A stretch of 64,000 nucleotides of DNA, from NCBI GenBank assembly GCA_034509755.1, contig CM067543.1, positions 54,120,653 to 54,184,652 of the forward strand. Direction: 5' to 3'. The stretch's first letter is position 1. Each line of letters starts with the position of its first letter. This DNA comes from Anisodus tanguticus. Taxonomy: Eukaryota; Streptophyta; Magnoliopsida; Solanales; Solanaceae. Positions 47,434 to 59,302 of this stretch are shown here, piece after piece. The position numbers were made by a program, and so were the translations under genes. The notes below the pieces were generated by a model. It saw only the letters and a list, made by a program, of their open reading frames with translations. It ran no database searches and was not told where the DNA came from.

Positions 47434-50400
47434 GTGGGTGACAGAGAAACCCATGATAAAAATAATGGAATCACCGGTGAAGAAAACAAAATTCAAAGAA
47501 AAACAATCTCTCCATATGACATTACGTCAAACGATAATTCCGGAATTGTGATAACAAAAGTCCAGTTGAAGGGAGAGAATTATGAAGAATGGATGAGATC
47601 CATGAGGACGACACTAAGAGTAAGGAAGAAATTCGGCTTCGTTGATGATATGATCAAGACACCGGATGAAGAATCATCGGACTTAGAAGACTGATAGACT
47701 ATAAACTCTTTGTTGGTATCGTGGATTAGTAACACCATCGAACCAACTCTTCGCTCAACGATCTCGCATAAAGAGGAAGCGAAAGAATTATGGACGAGCA
47801 GCCGGAGTAGTTCGTTGTTATCAACGGACCTCAGATGCAACAACTAAAAGCAGAACTTGTGGAGTGCAAGCATAAGGGGAGGACCATAGTGGATTACTAT
47901 GGAAAATTAACCAAACTATGGGAAGAATGGACAAACTAAGAACAAATTCCGATTTGCAAATGCGGAAAGTGCACATGCAATCTGGGGATGATCTTGAAAA
48001 GCAAAAGAGAAGAAGAAAAATACATCTTTTCCTTATGGGATTGGATGAGGCAATGTATGGAACGGTGAGATCGAACATACTAGCATAGGAAATGTTGTAA
48101 TCATTAAACAAAGTCTATTCAAAGCTAGTGCAAGAATAGCGTGTGAGAGGACTCACATGAAAAATAGAAGAACGGAGTGAAACAGTGGCTTTGTCGTACA
48201 AGGGAGAAATCCTTACCGTGACCAATGTGAAGGGAAGAACGATGGTGCATTTTGTACACATTACAAGAGATCCGGACACATTGTCGAATAATGTTTTCAA
48301 CTCATTGGGTATCCGGAATGGTTGCCGAGAAATAAAAAAATCCGAAGGAAGAAGATGAGGACAACAACAACAACAGAGAAGAGACCCGAGATCTTGTCGC
48401 AAAAGAGGCAACTATCGAGCTAACACCGTTGTTGTCAAGAATACACGGGTGGAGATAGAACAATGAACATATGCGGTATAGGACCTCATAATCTGATTGA
48501 GAAGATCCGAAAAATGGTGATTCACAAGAAATAAATCCAAATGACAAGATGGATGGTAAGACCGAATATCATCCTGGATTATTGCATCCGAGCTACCAAT
48601 CATGTGACATGTAATCCGGAGAAACTGAGAGATCAACGGGACATTCCTGAGTGTCCGGTTGGACTTTTGAATGGAAGTAGCTCGGTGACTACAAAAGAAG
48701 GAACAATCAGGCTGAATGACAGGATATGGTTGAAGAATGTTCTTTATGTTTTGAATTTGATATGCAATTTAATTTATGTGTCACAACTAGTTGAGTATTT
48801 AGATTGTGATGTGACATTTAATAGAATTATGTGTGCTATACTGGACTCCACCACGAGGAAGCTAATTGGAAAGGGTGAGCATTGAAATGGACTTTACTAT
48901 TTTCGAAATGTGCCGCTGATATGGGCTATGAAGGCAAAGGCAATTGATTGGTTCAAACTTCGGCACAAACGGTTAGGTCATCCTTCAACACAAGTAACAG
49001 AGGCTATTACGACATTAGGCTTAAATGAGAATGGTGATAGATTGTATAGAGAATGTGATTTATGTCAACAAGTAAAGCAAACGAGAATTGTTTTTTCTTT
49101 AAGTGAGAATATTGCTTCGGATACTTTTGAGATGATCCATTGTGATTTATGGTGACCATATAGGACTCATTCATCTTGTGGTGCTTCATATTTTTTTGCT
49201 ATTATGGATGATTGTTCATGAGCCGTGTGGATATTTCTTTTAGTTGATAATAAAGAAGTGTCCCAAACCTTGAAGAATTTCTTCGCTCTTGTGGAAAGGC
49301 AGTTTGGAAAAAGGGTGAAGATAGTTAAAAGTGATAACGGAATTGAGTTCACGTGTATGAAGACTTACTTCTTCAAACATGTAATTATGTTTCAAATATC
49401 TTGCACAAGGACACATCAGCATAATGGAAGAGTCGAGAGAAAACACCGTCACATTCTTAATGTGGCGCGAGCATTGAGATTTCAGGGTCATTTTCTGATT
49501 AAATTTCGGGGAGAATGCATTTTGACTGCGGGATACTTGATCAATAGAACATCATCTTCAGTTTTGAATGGGAAAACCCCCTATGAAATTTTATATGAGG
49601 AGAAGCCTCATTATGATCACTTAAAGGTGCTAGGGTCACTATGCTATGCACATACAAACGAAAAAACAAGATACAAGTTTGAGAGCTGGAGTCGTAGGTG
49701 TATCTTCTTGGGCTTCCCCTACGGACTGAAAGGTTGGAGACTGTATGACTTAGAAAACGATCATATTTAGTCTCAAAAGATATGGACTTTTATGAGACTA
49801 AGTTCTCTTTTTCCATAGAAACATGTAATTTGGTCGACAACATAAAAGCAATCCCGGATGAAACAAAGGACAAAAGGAATCAATACGTTTTCGAAGAAGA
49901 ATAAACAGATAATGTTGGTGCGAACAAAGCTCGAATAAAAGAAATACGGACACCAGATATCGAACCTACAGATCAACCAGAATTCGATCGAACATATGCT
50001 AATCCGAATAATGAAAATGTGAAAGAAGTACAGACGGAAGGTATCCGGGCCAATAAAAAGCCACCGGAGGAATAATTAGGTCAAAGTAAATGTTAGAAGC
50101 ATGACTCAGTTCGATTACGTGACTATGTTATTGAAATATTCAGGAAAGAAAGTCCATCAACAGTTCGTCCGATCCTCAGATACCCTTAGGTGCACCTTAT
50201 CCTTTAGCTCACTATATATCCTGTGATAATTTTTCCTCGCAACACCAAAGCTTCATTACATCAATTACCGCATGAATTAAACCAAAATCCTTCTTGGAGG
50301 CTATGAAAAAGGAATGTTGGAGAAAAGCTATGCAATAAGAAATCTAAGCATTAGAGGACAATGACACATGGATATTGTAAATATTGCCACCGGATAAGAA

Positions 50401-51648
50401 AGCACTCGGATGTAGATGGGTGTACAAGATCAAATACAACTCGAACGGAACAATTGAATGATATAAAGCTTAGTTGATCATCTTCGGTAATAAACAAGAG
50501 GAAGGTATTGGCTACAATGAAATGTTTGCTCCGGTTGCAAATGTAGTGACCGTTTGGACCTTTTTAGCAGTAACGACTGCTCGAAATTGAGAGTTGTATC
50601 AGATGGATGTTCATAATGTATTCTTGCATGGCAAACGACAGAAGAACTGTGTATGAAATTACCACCAGGATTTCGTGTGTCTGGGGGCAAGTATGTCGAA
50701 TCTGAAAATATTTGTATGGGTTGAAATAAGCTCCACATTGCTAGTTTGCGAAATTGTGAAGTGCCTTGATGAAATATGAGTTCAAACAGCCATACTATGA
50801 TTATTCTCTCTTCAAGATGCACCAGGGAAGCATACAACTTAACGTGATGACTTGATTATCTTCGGAAATGACCATGGTACCATTACATGGTTCAAAGACT
50901 ATCTCCAAGCCTGTTTTCACATGAAGGATTTGGGTCCCCTGAAGTATTTTTGGAGGTTAAAGTTGCGCGTAGACCAACTGAATTATTCCTTTGTCAACGG
51001 AAGTATGCCTTGGATATAATCCCTAAGTCCGGATTCCTGTGAGTAAAACCGATTAAAATTCCGATGGAATATCATCACTATCTAGCGTTGGTCAAAAGGG
51101 CTAATTTGGAAGATCTGGAACTATACTGACGTTTGGTCAGTAGATTGATATATCTCAATTTTACGCGATCGGAGTTGTCTTATTGTATACATGTTTTGTC
51201 CCAATTCATGCACCAACTAAAGGAAGTGCACCGGAGAGCCACACTCCGGGTGGTAAGATACTTGAAAAAGAACCATGGGCAAGAAATTGTGTTAAGTAAG
51301 ATTTGTGATCTCTAGTTGTATGAATGGTGTGATGCAAATTGGGCTGGATGTCCGTTGACCCGAAGATCGCTCACCGGATGGTTTATCTCCCTCGGAAATT
51401 CATTGGCATTATGGAAAACCAAGAAGCAACACATTGTCTCTCGCTCGTCTGCTGAGGCGGAATACTGTTCAATGACAATGACAGTTTGTGAATTGAAATG
51501 GTTGAAGAGAATCCTACATAGCTTGAGCGCCGAACATAAATCTCCAATTAAAATGCATTGTGATAGTCAAGCATCATTGTATATTACACGAAATCCAATA
51601 TTTCACGAATGGACTAAACATATTGAAGTTGACTGTCATTATGTCTGA
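47434..51648 (+). pseudogene. Copia D polyprotein remnant
   Basis: Gag opens at 47,434 with an ATG and is clear to 47,694 (VQLKGENYEEWMRSMRTTLR), then breaks. Integrase is the best preserved part: QLVEYLDCDVTF before it, RHKRLGHPSTQV, CDLCQQVKQTR, EMIHCDLW followed by a stop, then 49,225-49,770 with KIVKSDNGIEFT, NGRVERKHRHIL and FLGFPYGLKGWRLYD. RT is heavily decayed at 50,300-51,000. RNase H at 51,316-51,648 keeps YEWCDANWAGCPLTRRSLTG and SRSSAEAEY, then is cut off before its end. Confidence 0.85.
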
Positions 51649-51691
51649 GACACACTCCAATCGGGTATTCTTCCGAGTTATGTGTCAACTC

Positions 51692-52152
51692 TATTAGTTT
51701 TATGGTAAAATCCTAGTCTAAGTATATTTGGTAAATTATAATTATATTACTCCCTCCGGCCCAAAATACTTGTCATATTTTTCTTTTTAAAAGTCAATTT
51801 GACTAAATTTCAAAGTTAAATTAGATTATATTAATTTAATATTTAAAATTAAAATTTAGATATTCGTAAACTATACGAAAAGTATTATAATTTGCAATTG
51901 TTTTCATATTAATATGATAAAAACATAGCTCAAAATATTGGTCAAAATTGATATTGTTTGACTCTTAAAAAGCGTAATGTAACACGTATTTTGAGACAAA
52001 AGAAGTAGTTTATTAGAATAAAATTTTACTTGTTAGATTAGGGAAAGAAGAACTTTTGACTCTATATGAAGAGGTTATTATAATGAATAATAATAAAAAA
52101 ATTCTTCCAATATTATTTTCTTTCTAAATTTCTCCAACTCTTAATTTTAACA
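51692..52152 (+). repeat. 3' LTR of copia copy D, split by a MITE
   Basis: The left part (51,692-51,749) and the right part (52,006-52,152) together match the 5' LTR. It ends TTTTAACA like the copy B LTR. The 256-base insertion between them is a Stowaway-type MITE. Confidence 0.8.
51750..52005. mobile_element. Stowaway-like MITE inside the copia D 3' LTR
   Basis: The left end is CTCCCTCCGGCCCAAAATAC; the inverted right end is CTTCTTTTGTCTCAAAATAC. TA lies at 51,748-51,749 and 52,006-52,007. The uninterrupted 5' LTR (47,260 region) shows the empty site. Confidence 0.85.
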
Positions 52153-52474
52153 CCATTCAATTTGTTGATAGAGAGAGATAGTGACGGATCTTCTCTTGGT
52201 CAAACAACTTTTTATTTTCAGATCAGTTGTTGTCACACTAGCGAAAAGGGTCTTTCTGAACATAAAAAAAAATGTCCAAGTGGGAAACTGGCAATATTCT
52301 TGCAATAGGGAACCAAACAGTGAGCAACGGTATTCATATCGAAAGAGTAATGATGAAGACATAAATGAAGGGGGAAAAGGACATAAAATAAATAATTTTA
52401 TTTCACTTGAAATGCTCCTACAATTATTTTCTTAAATTTCATTCAAATTTTTATATTTCAAGTTAAAATTAAAA

Positions 52475-52877
52475 ATAATGAACCAATTGTAAAAGAAAGT
52501 ATATTCCAAACATTATCTATGGACAAACTACTAAGAATACACATAGATGACCATCAAATTAATATAATGAACCAATTGTAAAAGAAGTACATTCCAAACA
52601 TTATCTATGGACAAGTGACTAGGACTCGTTTGTTATTAGGATGAGGGATAATTAATTCCCATACTAAATTTGAGAGATATTTATCTCATATTTGATTGGA
52701 ATTAAATTATGATATAACTAATCTCGGAATTAATTATCCTGATATTGTAATGTTATTTTATCCCTATGAGAGGGTGAAATAACTAATTCCATGATAACTT
52801 ATCCCAGAATTAATTATCCTGGAATAGTTTCTTTTCAACCAAACGATCCCTAAGAATACACATAGATGACCATCAAA
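52475..52877 (+). repeat. 84-bp tandem duplication
   Basis: The unit 'ataatgaaccaattgtaaaa...gatgaccatcaaa' at 52,475-52,557 recurs at 52,564-52,877, where the second copy is split by a MITE. The two differ at only a few positions. Confidence 0.8.
52622..52849. mobile_element. Harbinger/Tourist-like MITE
   Basis: The ends GGACTCGTTTGTTATTAGG and, inverted, GGATCGTTTGGTTGAAAAG are related inverted repeats. A 3-base duplication CTA lies at 52,619-52,621 and 52,850-52,852. The neighbouring duplicated unit (52,530-52,540) shows the unoccupied target, confirming a 3-base duplication. Interior blocks such as 'gaattaattatcctg' are repeated. The 3-base duplication points to PIF/Harbinger. Confidence 0.75.
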
Positions 52878-53215
52878 AGGTGTAGGAAGTGATAGAAGTT
52901 CATTTTCATCATTAACTAGTGATCTCTAGTTCAAGCTTTGAAATGGAGTTTGCTTCGGTGTGTACTACACAAGTTGGAGGTTACAGATTCTAGTCGTGGA
53001 AACAGTATCGTGCAAAAATGTAAAGTAATGTTGTGTACAATAGACCCTTGTGGTTCGGCTTTTTTTCAGACCTTGCATATAGCAGAAACTTTGTGCACCG
53101 GACTGTTCCTTTTTTTTTTTTACACAGTAACTTATCATCGACAAGTGAATTTCAAATATTAGATTTATTGACAAGTTTTACATTGTTACTACAAATCTCC
53201 TATTTTATCCAAATT

Positions 53216-54150
53216 TGAGATCAACAATATAAGCATGCTCACATAAGCAAAATTAATTTCAAATATAAGATGATTGAAATAGAAGAGTCACGAAGGTGGA
53301 GAAAAAGGCACATCAAATCACTATTGTAATCTTGATGTTAATTAGGAGAGATGAGACAGAAAATACGAGCTGTGTTACATTTGTCGTCAGCCTATCACAA
53401 TCATCCTTATTTATTTGAGTTTGAGATCAATAATATAAAAAAATTCATAGGCGGAGTTAATTTAGAATATCAAATGATTGAAATAAAAAAATACATATAG
53501 ATAAGAGCAAGCGGCCCCAACAACTATTCTAATTATGTGTTACCAGAGATGAGACCGGTAATGTGAATAAGTTTATGCTTGTCAGCTTAACACAATTTTT
53601 CTTCTTTATTTGGGATTGAGACTGACAATGTGAGCAAGGTTACACCGGTGGCAAAATTGATTTAAAGTATCGGCAATCAGCCTACCGCCATTCTTCTCTT
53701 TTATCCGAATTCAAAATCGATAATGTGAGCAATCCCACACGGGCAAAGTTAATTTCAAATATGAGATGATTGAATAAAAGAGTACACAAAGATGATGAAG
53801 AGAAAGGCTTCCCAACCAACCACTAATCTAATTTTATTTTTTTTGATATTCAGCTTTCCTGCGTACGTCAGATTATTTCTGGAGATAGTAGTCCCGGTCT
53901 CTCAGCACTACTACCAGTAAATCGCAGGATGTGCATGAATGACCAGAGTTTGAGAACAGAGCAACTGATATCACATACAAGGTCATACCCCAGAAGAGAG
54001 CAAATTGTTCCCAACAGGGTTCGAGCCCACGATGCAGACCTCCAACTGAATTTTAAGTTCCCTCCTTTGACATCCAAGTATGACCGGGCGACACCACTAA
54101 TCTAATCTTGACGTTAGGAGAGATGGGAGCATCAACGATCCCAATCCCCT
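53216..54150 (+). repeat. Diverged tandem repeat (about four units) split by a SINE
   Basis: Units start near 53,216, 53,428, 53,627 and 53,731 with variants of 'gagatcaataatgtgagcaa', followed by 'gcaaagttaatttcaaatat' and 'gagatgattgaaataaaaga', then 'ctaatcttgatgttaggaga'. Lengths vary (about 105-210 bases) because unit 3 is shortened. The last unit is interrupted at 53,833-54,092. No coding potential is seen. Confidence 0.65.
53833..54092 (-). mobile_element. tRNA-derived SINE, family 2
   Basis: On the minus strand it starts 'tgtcgcccggtcatacttgg', has a B box 'gggctcgaaccctg' and ends 'agctgaatatcaaaa'. A 14-base target duplication ACCACTAATCTAAT lies at 53,819-53,832 and 54,093-54,106. 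A 5'-truncated relative lies on the plus strand at 60,418-60,641. Confidence 0.85.
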
Positions 54151-56554
54151 TTACATTCTTTTATAATTGATTCGAATATATATAGACCCTACATACATAC
54201 CCATCACTGGCATGGAAAACACAGAGAGATATGTTGGTAGAATGCATACAAAGGTCCTCTCATCAAGGCAAGACCCAATACTACCACCTAACACCCAACA
54301 AGCTCATGCAGTCATATGTTGACAGTACTATCATGCTTTCGAACAAGTGATATCATCAAGAACTCCAAAATATGTAGGTCGGTAGTGGGATTTTTTTTGT
54401 ACATTGAAAAAAATTAGAGAAACATAAAATCGTTCGTAAGCTACCTGACTTAAATTTGATGGTCATTTTCTTTATGCTTGTACCTTTCATTTGTAAAATC
54501 AATACATTGATTTACCTCTTCCATATATATTTGATGGTAGCCTTGTTAGCTTCTAACAAATATTTGCAATCTTCAACAATAGCCGCTCTCAAGGAATGAT
54601 AGTATTTCTTCTGCTAGTTAGCCCTTTTTATGCTCCATATATAATTCTATAACGACGCTTAATATAGATTTTTTCTTACCTGAATATCCCAACTTTCACT
54701 TGTCTTGATCATTTCTAAGAATACCTTCAAAAATTAAATCTTCAATTTGAATCTTAACACTACTATCAGTATTTAGTTTTTATCCTTTTGAATTTTATTA
54801 CATATAATGTCTATCATTCACATGACAAAATGACCTCAGGTTATAAAAAGGGTAGAAAAGGACTTTTCGTAAGAGTGACAACAGTACTTGGAGAGATGAG
54901 GGTTGAGCTAGTACTCAGTCAGTCTCAATATATGTGGCTTAATTAAATTGACTAGTAAGAAGTTTAAGAAACAAATAAAATCTTTTAAATTTATAATTAC
55001 AGGCATATGATTCTTTATAATAGATACTATTCTTTATGATAACAATTTACTATAACGGTCAAATTTTCATTAGAATCGATTTTTTATGCTATATCATATA
55101 AATGTTATGTAATATGTTTTTATAACAATATTTCATTATAGTAGTAACATAAATTAAGATAAACGACACCATTATAGAAATGTGTTTAACTGTATAAGCA
55201 TATCATGAGATTTATGTTATTATAAAAGTTTATAACTAAATGCTCGTTTGGTTGATTGTTACGGGAATTAATCAAGATATAAGACTCAACATTATTTTTA
55301 CATTGTTTGGTTACAACTTATTTCCCCCCTTCTTAAATAATAGTAGTTAAGTTATATGAAAATTTGTGTATTATTTTATACATGATAAAAATTTAAATAA
55401 CAATATGTACCAGTAATAGCAATGCATAAATTAATTAAACATTTAATAAGAAATAATCTCTACATTATAATCTCTATATATCTAATTCATACGTTACCAA
55501 TTTATATGCATAAATTCTTCTTTTTCATTGGATGGTGTGGCTAAGTGAGGAAATGATCGATAACTTGAAAAAATGCATTGATTGATAACTTGAAAAAATG
55601 TGAGTAATCCACTATAATTAGTTAAATTATCCTAATATGTAAAGGTAACTTAGTTTTTACATGATCAGTATACATGACTTAATTCCTCTACGGAGTTGTT
55701 TGGATATTATTTAAAATCATGAAATGAAATCATGATGATTTGAAGTTGAAGTTTTATTTAGACATGTAATTTGAATTTCTTAAGTTGTATTTTTTATAGA
55801 CATAAAAACCCACAAGTGGTGAAAATCATAAAAAATTTCCCAATTCTTATACAATTTTGCCAAATGAGCAAGTCATAGTTCATAACAAAATTAATACGCT
55901 ATTAGAAAATCTTTCTAAAAAATACAGCATCAACTGATCATATTTTAGTTAAATAAAATGAAAAATTGAACATGAGTTGTAGTGTAACTACTCTTTAATA
56001 TAATTCTCCTACATGATTGATAAGAGTAAATTTGTTATAAATATACTACCAACTTGTAGATCTTTTAATATTTGATATAAATGGTTGGTAAACATGATTG
56101 ATATATATATATATCTATCAACTTATGGATCTATTTTTACAAAATATAAATTTATGAGTCAACTTTTACATTTTAAAAATTTGAAATCATGATTTGGAAT
56201 CCTAAATTATACATTTTAAAATGGTTTGGAATTTCATCTTATGAGATAAAATTATAAGATGAAATCACATGTCCAAATAACTACTAAATATATATATCTT
56301 TATTAGTGTGTCTGACCTAAATAAAGAGTAGCCATATTTACTATATTTACTCGAAATAACCATACAATGCACAAGGGTAAGGGCTAAGGCCAGTCAACTT
56401 TATACATAATAACAAAGCTTATGTAGGACCAAACTACAAATGCATAGAGCAAAATTTCAAAACACACGTCTTAACATCAAAAAAGGAATCAAATAAAAAG
56501 TGGCTCCAACAGGTGTGGGGGCTCACTAGAAGTATGTCCCGTTCTTTCTAATTA
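54151..56554. other. Intergenic, no gene seen
   Basis: AT-rich sequence without recognisable exons. Two possible MITE-like regions are 54,915-55,200 ('agtctcaatatatgtggctt' start) and 55,690-56,286, whose ends carry inverted 'gttgtttgga' / 'gttatttggacatgt' blocks. Neither has a clean target duplication. Confidence 0.4.
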
Positions 56555-56731
56555 CTCCCTCCGTCTAATTTATGTAATATAAAATAAGTCAAATATATTA
56601 TCTGGTTATAAATTATCTCGTTAAACGTAAAATGTAAAGTTTAAGTTAAATTATTATAAAAAATAAAAAAATGTCATTTTTTTAGACCGACTAAAAAGAA
56701 AAAAGTGTCATATAAATTGAGACAGACGAAG
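56555..56731. mobile_element. Stowaway-like MITE
   Basis: The left end CTCCCTCCGTCTAATTTATG and the right end ...GAGACAGACGAAG are degenerate inverted repeats, with TA at 56,553-56,554 and 56,732-56,733. The interior 'gtcatttttttagaccgact' is typical of the subfamily of the outer MITE at 42,047. Confidence 0.75.
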
Positions 56732-56733
56732 TA

Positions 56734-56989
56734 TTGTCCCATATTAGTTGTCCATATTACTAAAATAGATGTCCTAAAATACTTGTGAATTTACAAAATC
56801 AATATAGAATTAAGCAAAGTTTTCCTATTTTATCCTTAATATTAATTATTTTTTAAAGTAATTAATATTTGTTAGAGTACAATTAATTGGAGAGAGATAA
56901 GAATAATGTAGTAAAAATGCATTTCTAATTATGATTTTTTAAGAGGCGTATAAAAAGAAAAGTGGACAAGTAATATAAGATGGAGGAAG
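56734..56989. mobile_element. Second Stowaway-like MITE, directly adjacent
   Basis: It starts 'ttgtcccatattagttgtcc' without a complete CTCCCTCC end and finishes 'taatataagatggaggaag'. The inner blocks resemble the nested MITE at 42,273 ('ttactaaaata', 'ttttatcctta'). It seems to have lost a few bases at its left end where it abuts the previous MITE. Confidence 0.5.
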
Positions 56990-58071
56990 TAATTAACTAG
57001 CTACTAGTAGCTTCTCAACTTTTTAGCTAATCCGAAAAAGAAATTCTTTAGTTGCTAATGAGAAATTAAGTAGACGAAAACAAATATACTAAGACGCTTG
57101 CTCGAGTGTGTTTGGTATGAAGAAAAATATTTTTAAAAATAACATAGTATTCAAAACAAATATGTTCTTTTAAATGTTTTTTGATATTTCATTTGAAAAT
57201 GAAAATTAATATTTAAAATAAATTATTTATCAAAGAAATTGATAATAATATTATTATAAGATAATGTTTGACGAAATGATTGAGCATTAACGATTCACAA
57301 CATTGTCGAGGCGTTTGGGTAGGTAAATGATACTATAAATTAAGTTCAAAGTTGATTAAAATAAAAACTACTTTTCCACTTTTAATTAAAAATATTTTTA
57401 TCGCATCAAAACATGAAAAAAATACATATTTTGCTTTTCATTTTTTAGTTATACTAATAGTAGAGCGATAGTTATAGGCTTATAGCTCACCCGTCTTAAG
57501 AAAGCTTACCCTGTAGATCCTACTTGAATTACCGTCGATATATTATAAAGTACTTTTTCCGTCCTAAAAAAATTGTTTCATTTTTTCTATCAATTTGTCT
57601 TAAAAAATTCATATATTATTATATTTAAAAATAATTTAATTTTATAAAATAATTTATAATCATATAAATATCTAAAATTTATTTTACATTATATATTTCA
57701 AAAGTTTTTTTAAAAATTGATGTTAAATTAAACTAAGATAACTTTTTTTAGTATCATTTACGTAGATGGTGAATAAAATTTAAATTATTATAAAATCCTT
57801 GTTTTGCATATCGCGAGGAGCGAATTTCTCGAAATGGGAAAGGGGGTGACGTAATTAAAGTGGGGAGTAACCAATGGTAGAGTTTGGACCGGAGCAAAAG
57901 GTGGGGCCCAAGGCCCAAGGTAGAAAGGAGGAGTTGTCTGTCTGTGTCTGTGTCTGTGTCTGTGTCCTTCCTGGTTAATCGTGTACAACCTTTTCTTTAT
58001 CTTCATCTGTCACGTGACCTACAGTGTAGCTTCAACAGGTGCAACTTAGGCTTAGCTGACACTATCAAACT
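56990..58071. other. Intergenic with short microsatellite
   Basis: No gene is seen. A (TGTCTG)n-type tract of about six units lies at 57,935-57,967. The sequence near 57,552 ('ctttttccgtcctaaaa') may be a decayed MITE end. Confidence 0.45.
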
Positions 58072-58085
58072 TTGTTGTATATTTT

Positions 58086-58382
58086 TTTTTTTTTTTTTTT
58101 TTTGATAATCCATGTTTCTGCGCTTTGCCTACCGACTACTTCACTCAGTATTACCCGTACGTCCCAGGTAATAGCACCGGTCCTTCAACACTATTACCAG
58201 GTAAATCGCGGGATGTGCTTCGGTGGCCGGTTTTACGGAGCGTACAACCGATCAATGAGACAAGGTCAAATTCCCCAACATGCAGAGTTTCTTCGTGCTT
58301 GCGGGGAATCGAACCCACGCTGTCCATGCCAGAGCGCCTTATAGCACCCAGGCTTTGCCACTGGACTATGCCCCGGAGGACA
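58086..58382 (-). mobile_element. tRNA-derived SINE, family 1 (copy 2)
   Basis: On the minus strand it starts 'gtcctccggggcatagtcca', has the B box 'gggttcgattcccc' and ends in poly-A (a T run near 58,082-58,104). A 14-base duplication TTGTTGTATATTTT lies at 58,072-58,085 and 58,383-58,396. It is very similar to the copy at 45,691-45,983, with a shorter spacer. Confidence 0.9.
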
Positions 58383-58396
58383 TTGTTGTATATTTT

Positions 58397-59302
58397 ATCA
58401 GTAGTAATAATTTATGTTTTGAATAAAAAAATTATTAATAAATAATTTTTAAATATTGAATTTATCAATTTTTATTTAAAGATATAGTAAAAATAATAAT
58501 AATTTATGTCTTAAATTCTAAAATAACACTTATTTTAGAATAATTATTTTATTAAAGTGATGCTTATTGTGGGACGGATGGAGTAATTTTGACTAGTTAG
58601 AAATTGATACCATGAAATGCAAACCTATGGATATTTTTCAAAAAAGTAAATAAATATTTTATTTATTATATTATTTTTTCTATCTCAATTTATATGACAT
58701 GAATTTTTTAGTCATTTAAAAAAATGATATATTTTTTTATTTGGTAATAATTTAATTTTAAATATTAGCTTTTATATTTAACGAGATGTTTTATAACCAC
58801 AAAAATATGTTTAACTTATTTTAGATCATAAAATTCAAAAATATTTTTCTATTTTTAAACTCCGCATCCAGTCAAACTAATATATCATATAAATTGCGAC
58901 GGAGGGATCATGAGATTGATGGTGGGATGGTGTTGGGGTAGGGTTTAGGGGTTAGGTGGGGGTAGGGTTTGATGGTGGGGTTAGGGATGGGGTGAAAATA
59001 AGGTGCTTATGAGGGTGGAAGGAGGCGATCAATATAGAATAGATAAAATAACTAATAAATGAATAATTAAATAATGCATAACTAAATTTTGTATAAAATA
59101 ATACATAATTTTTTTTATAACTAATTCATATATTATTAGTAAGTTCAGTGGCGTGACAATTCTTTGTAAAATAACTAATTCATATATTATTAGTAAGTTA
59201 AATAATTCAAATTCTTTATTCACTGATATTGAACCCTCAAATTATATTATTCATGCTCCAGTTAATAAGATTTTGACGTGCGGGGAGTGTAAGAGTTCTA
59301 CA
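58397..59302. other. Intergenic with MITE remnants
   Basis: A MITE right end 'gggacggatggag' with TA lies at 58,571-58,585, related to the left end of the MITE at 63,172. A second AT-rich MITE-like block runs from about 58,680 ('ctcaatttatatgacatg') to 58,907 ('ttgcgacggaggga'). A G-rich stretch lies at 58,918-58,995. Confidence 0.45.

Larger units (their letters stand above)
47185..52152 (+). mobile_element. Decayed Ty1/copia element (copy D)
   Basis: It is the same family as copy B. The 5' LTR is about 47,185-47,389, directly followed by the primer-binding site TGGTATCAGAGCG at 47,390. The 3' LTR runs from 51,692 to 52,152 and is enlarged by a MITE. Between 51,690 and the 3' LTR the end of RNase H and the purine tract present in copy B are missing, so the copy has an internal deletion. 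No clear target duplication remains. Confidence 0.85.
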
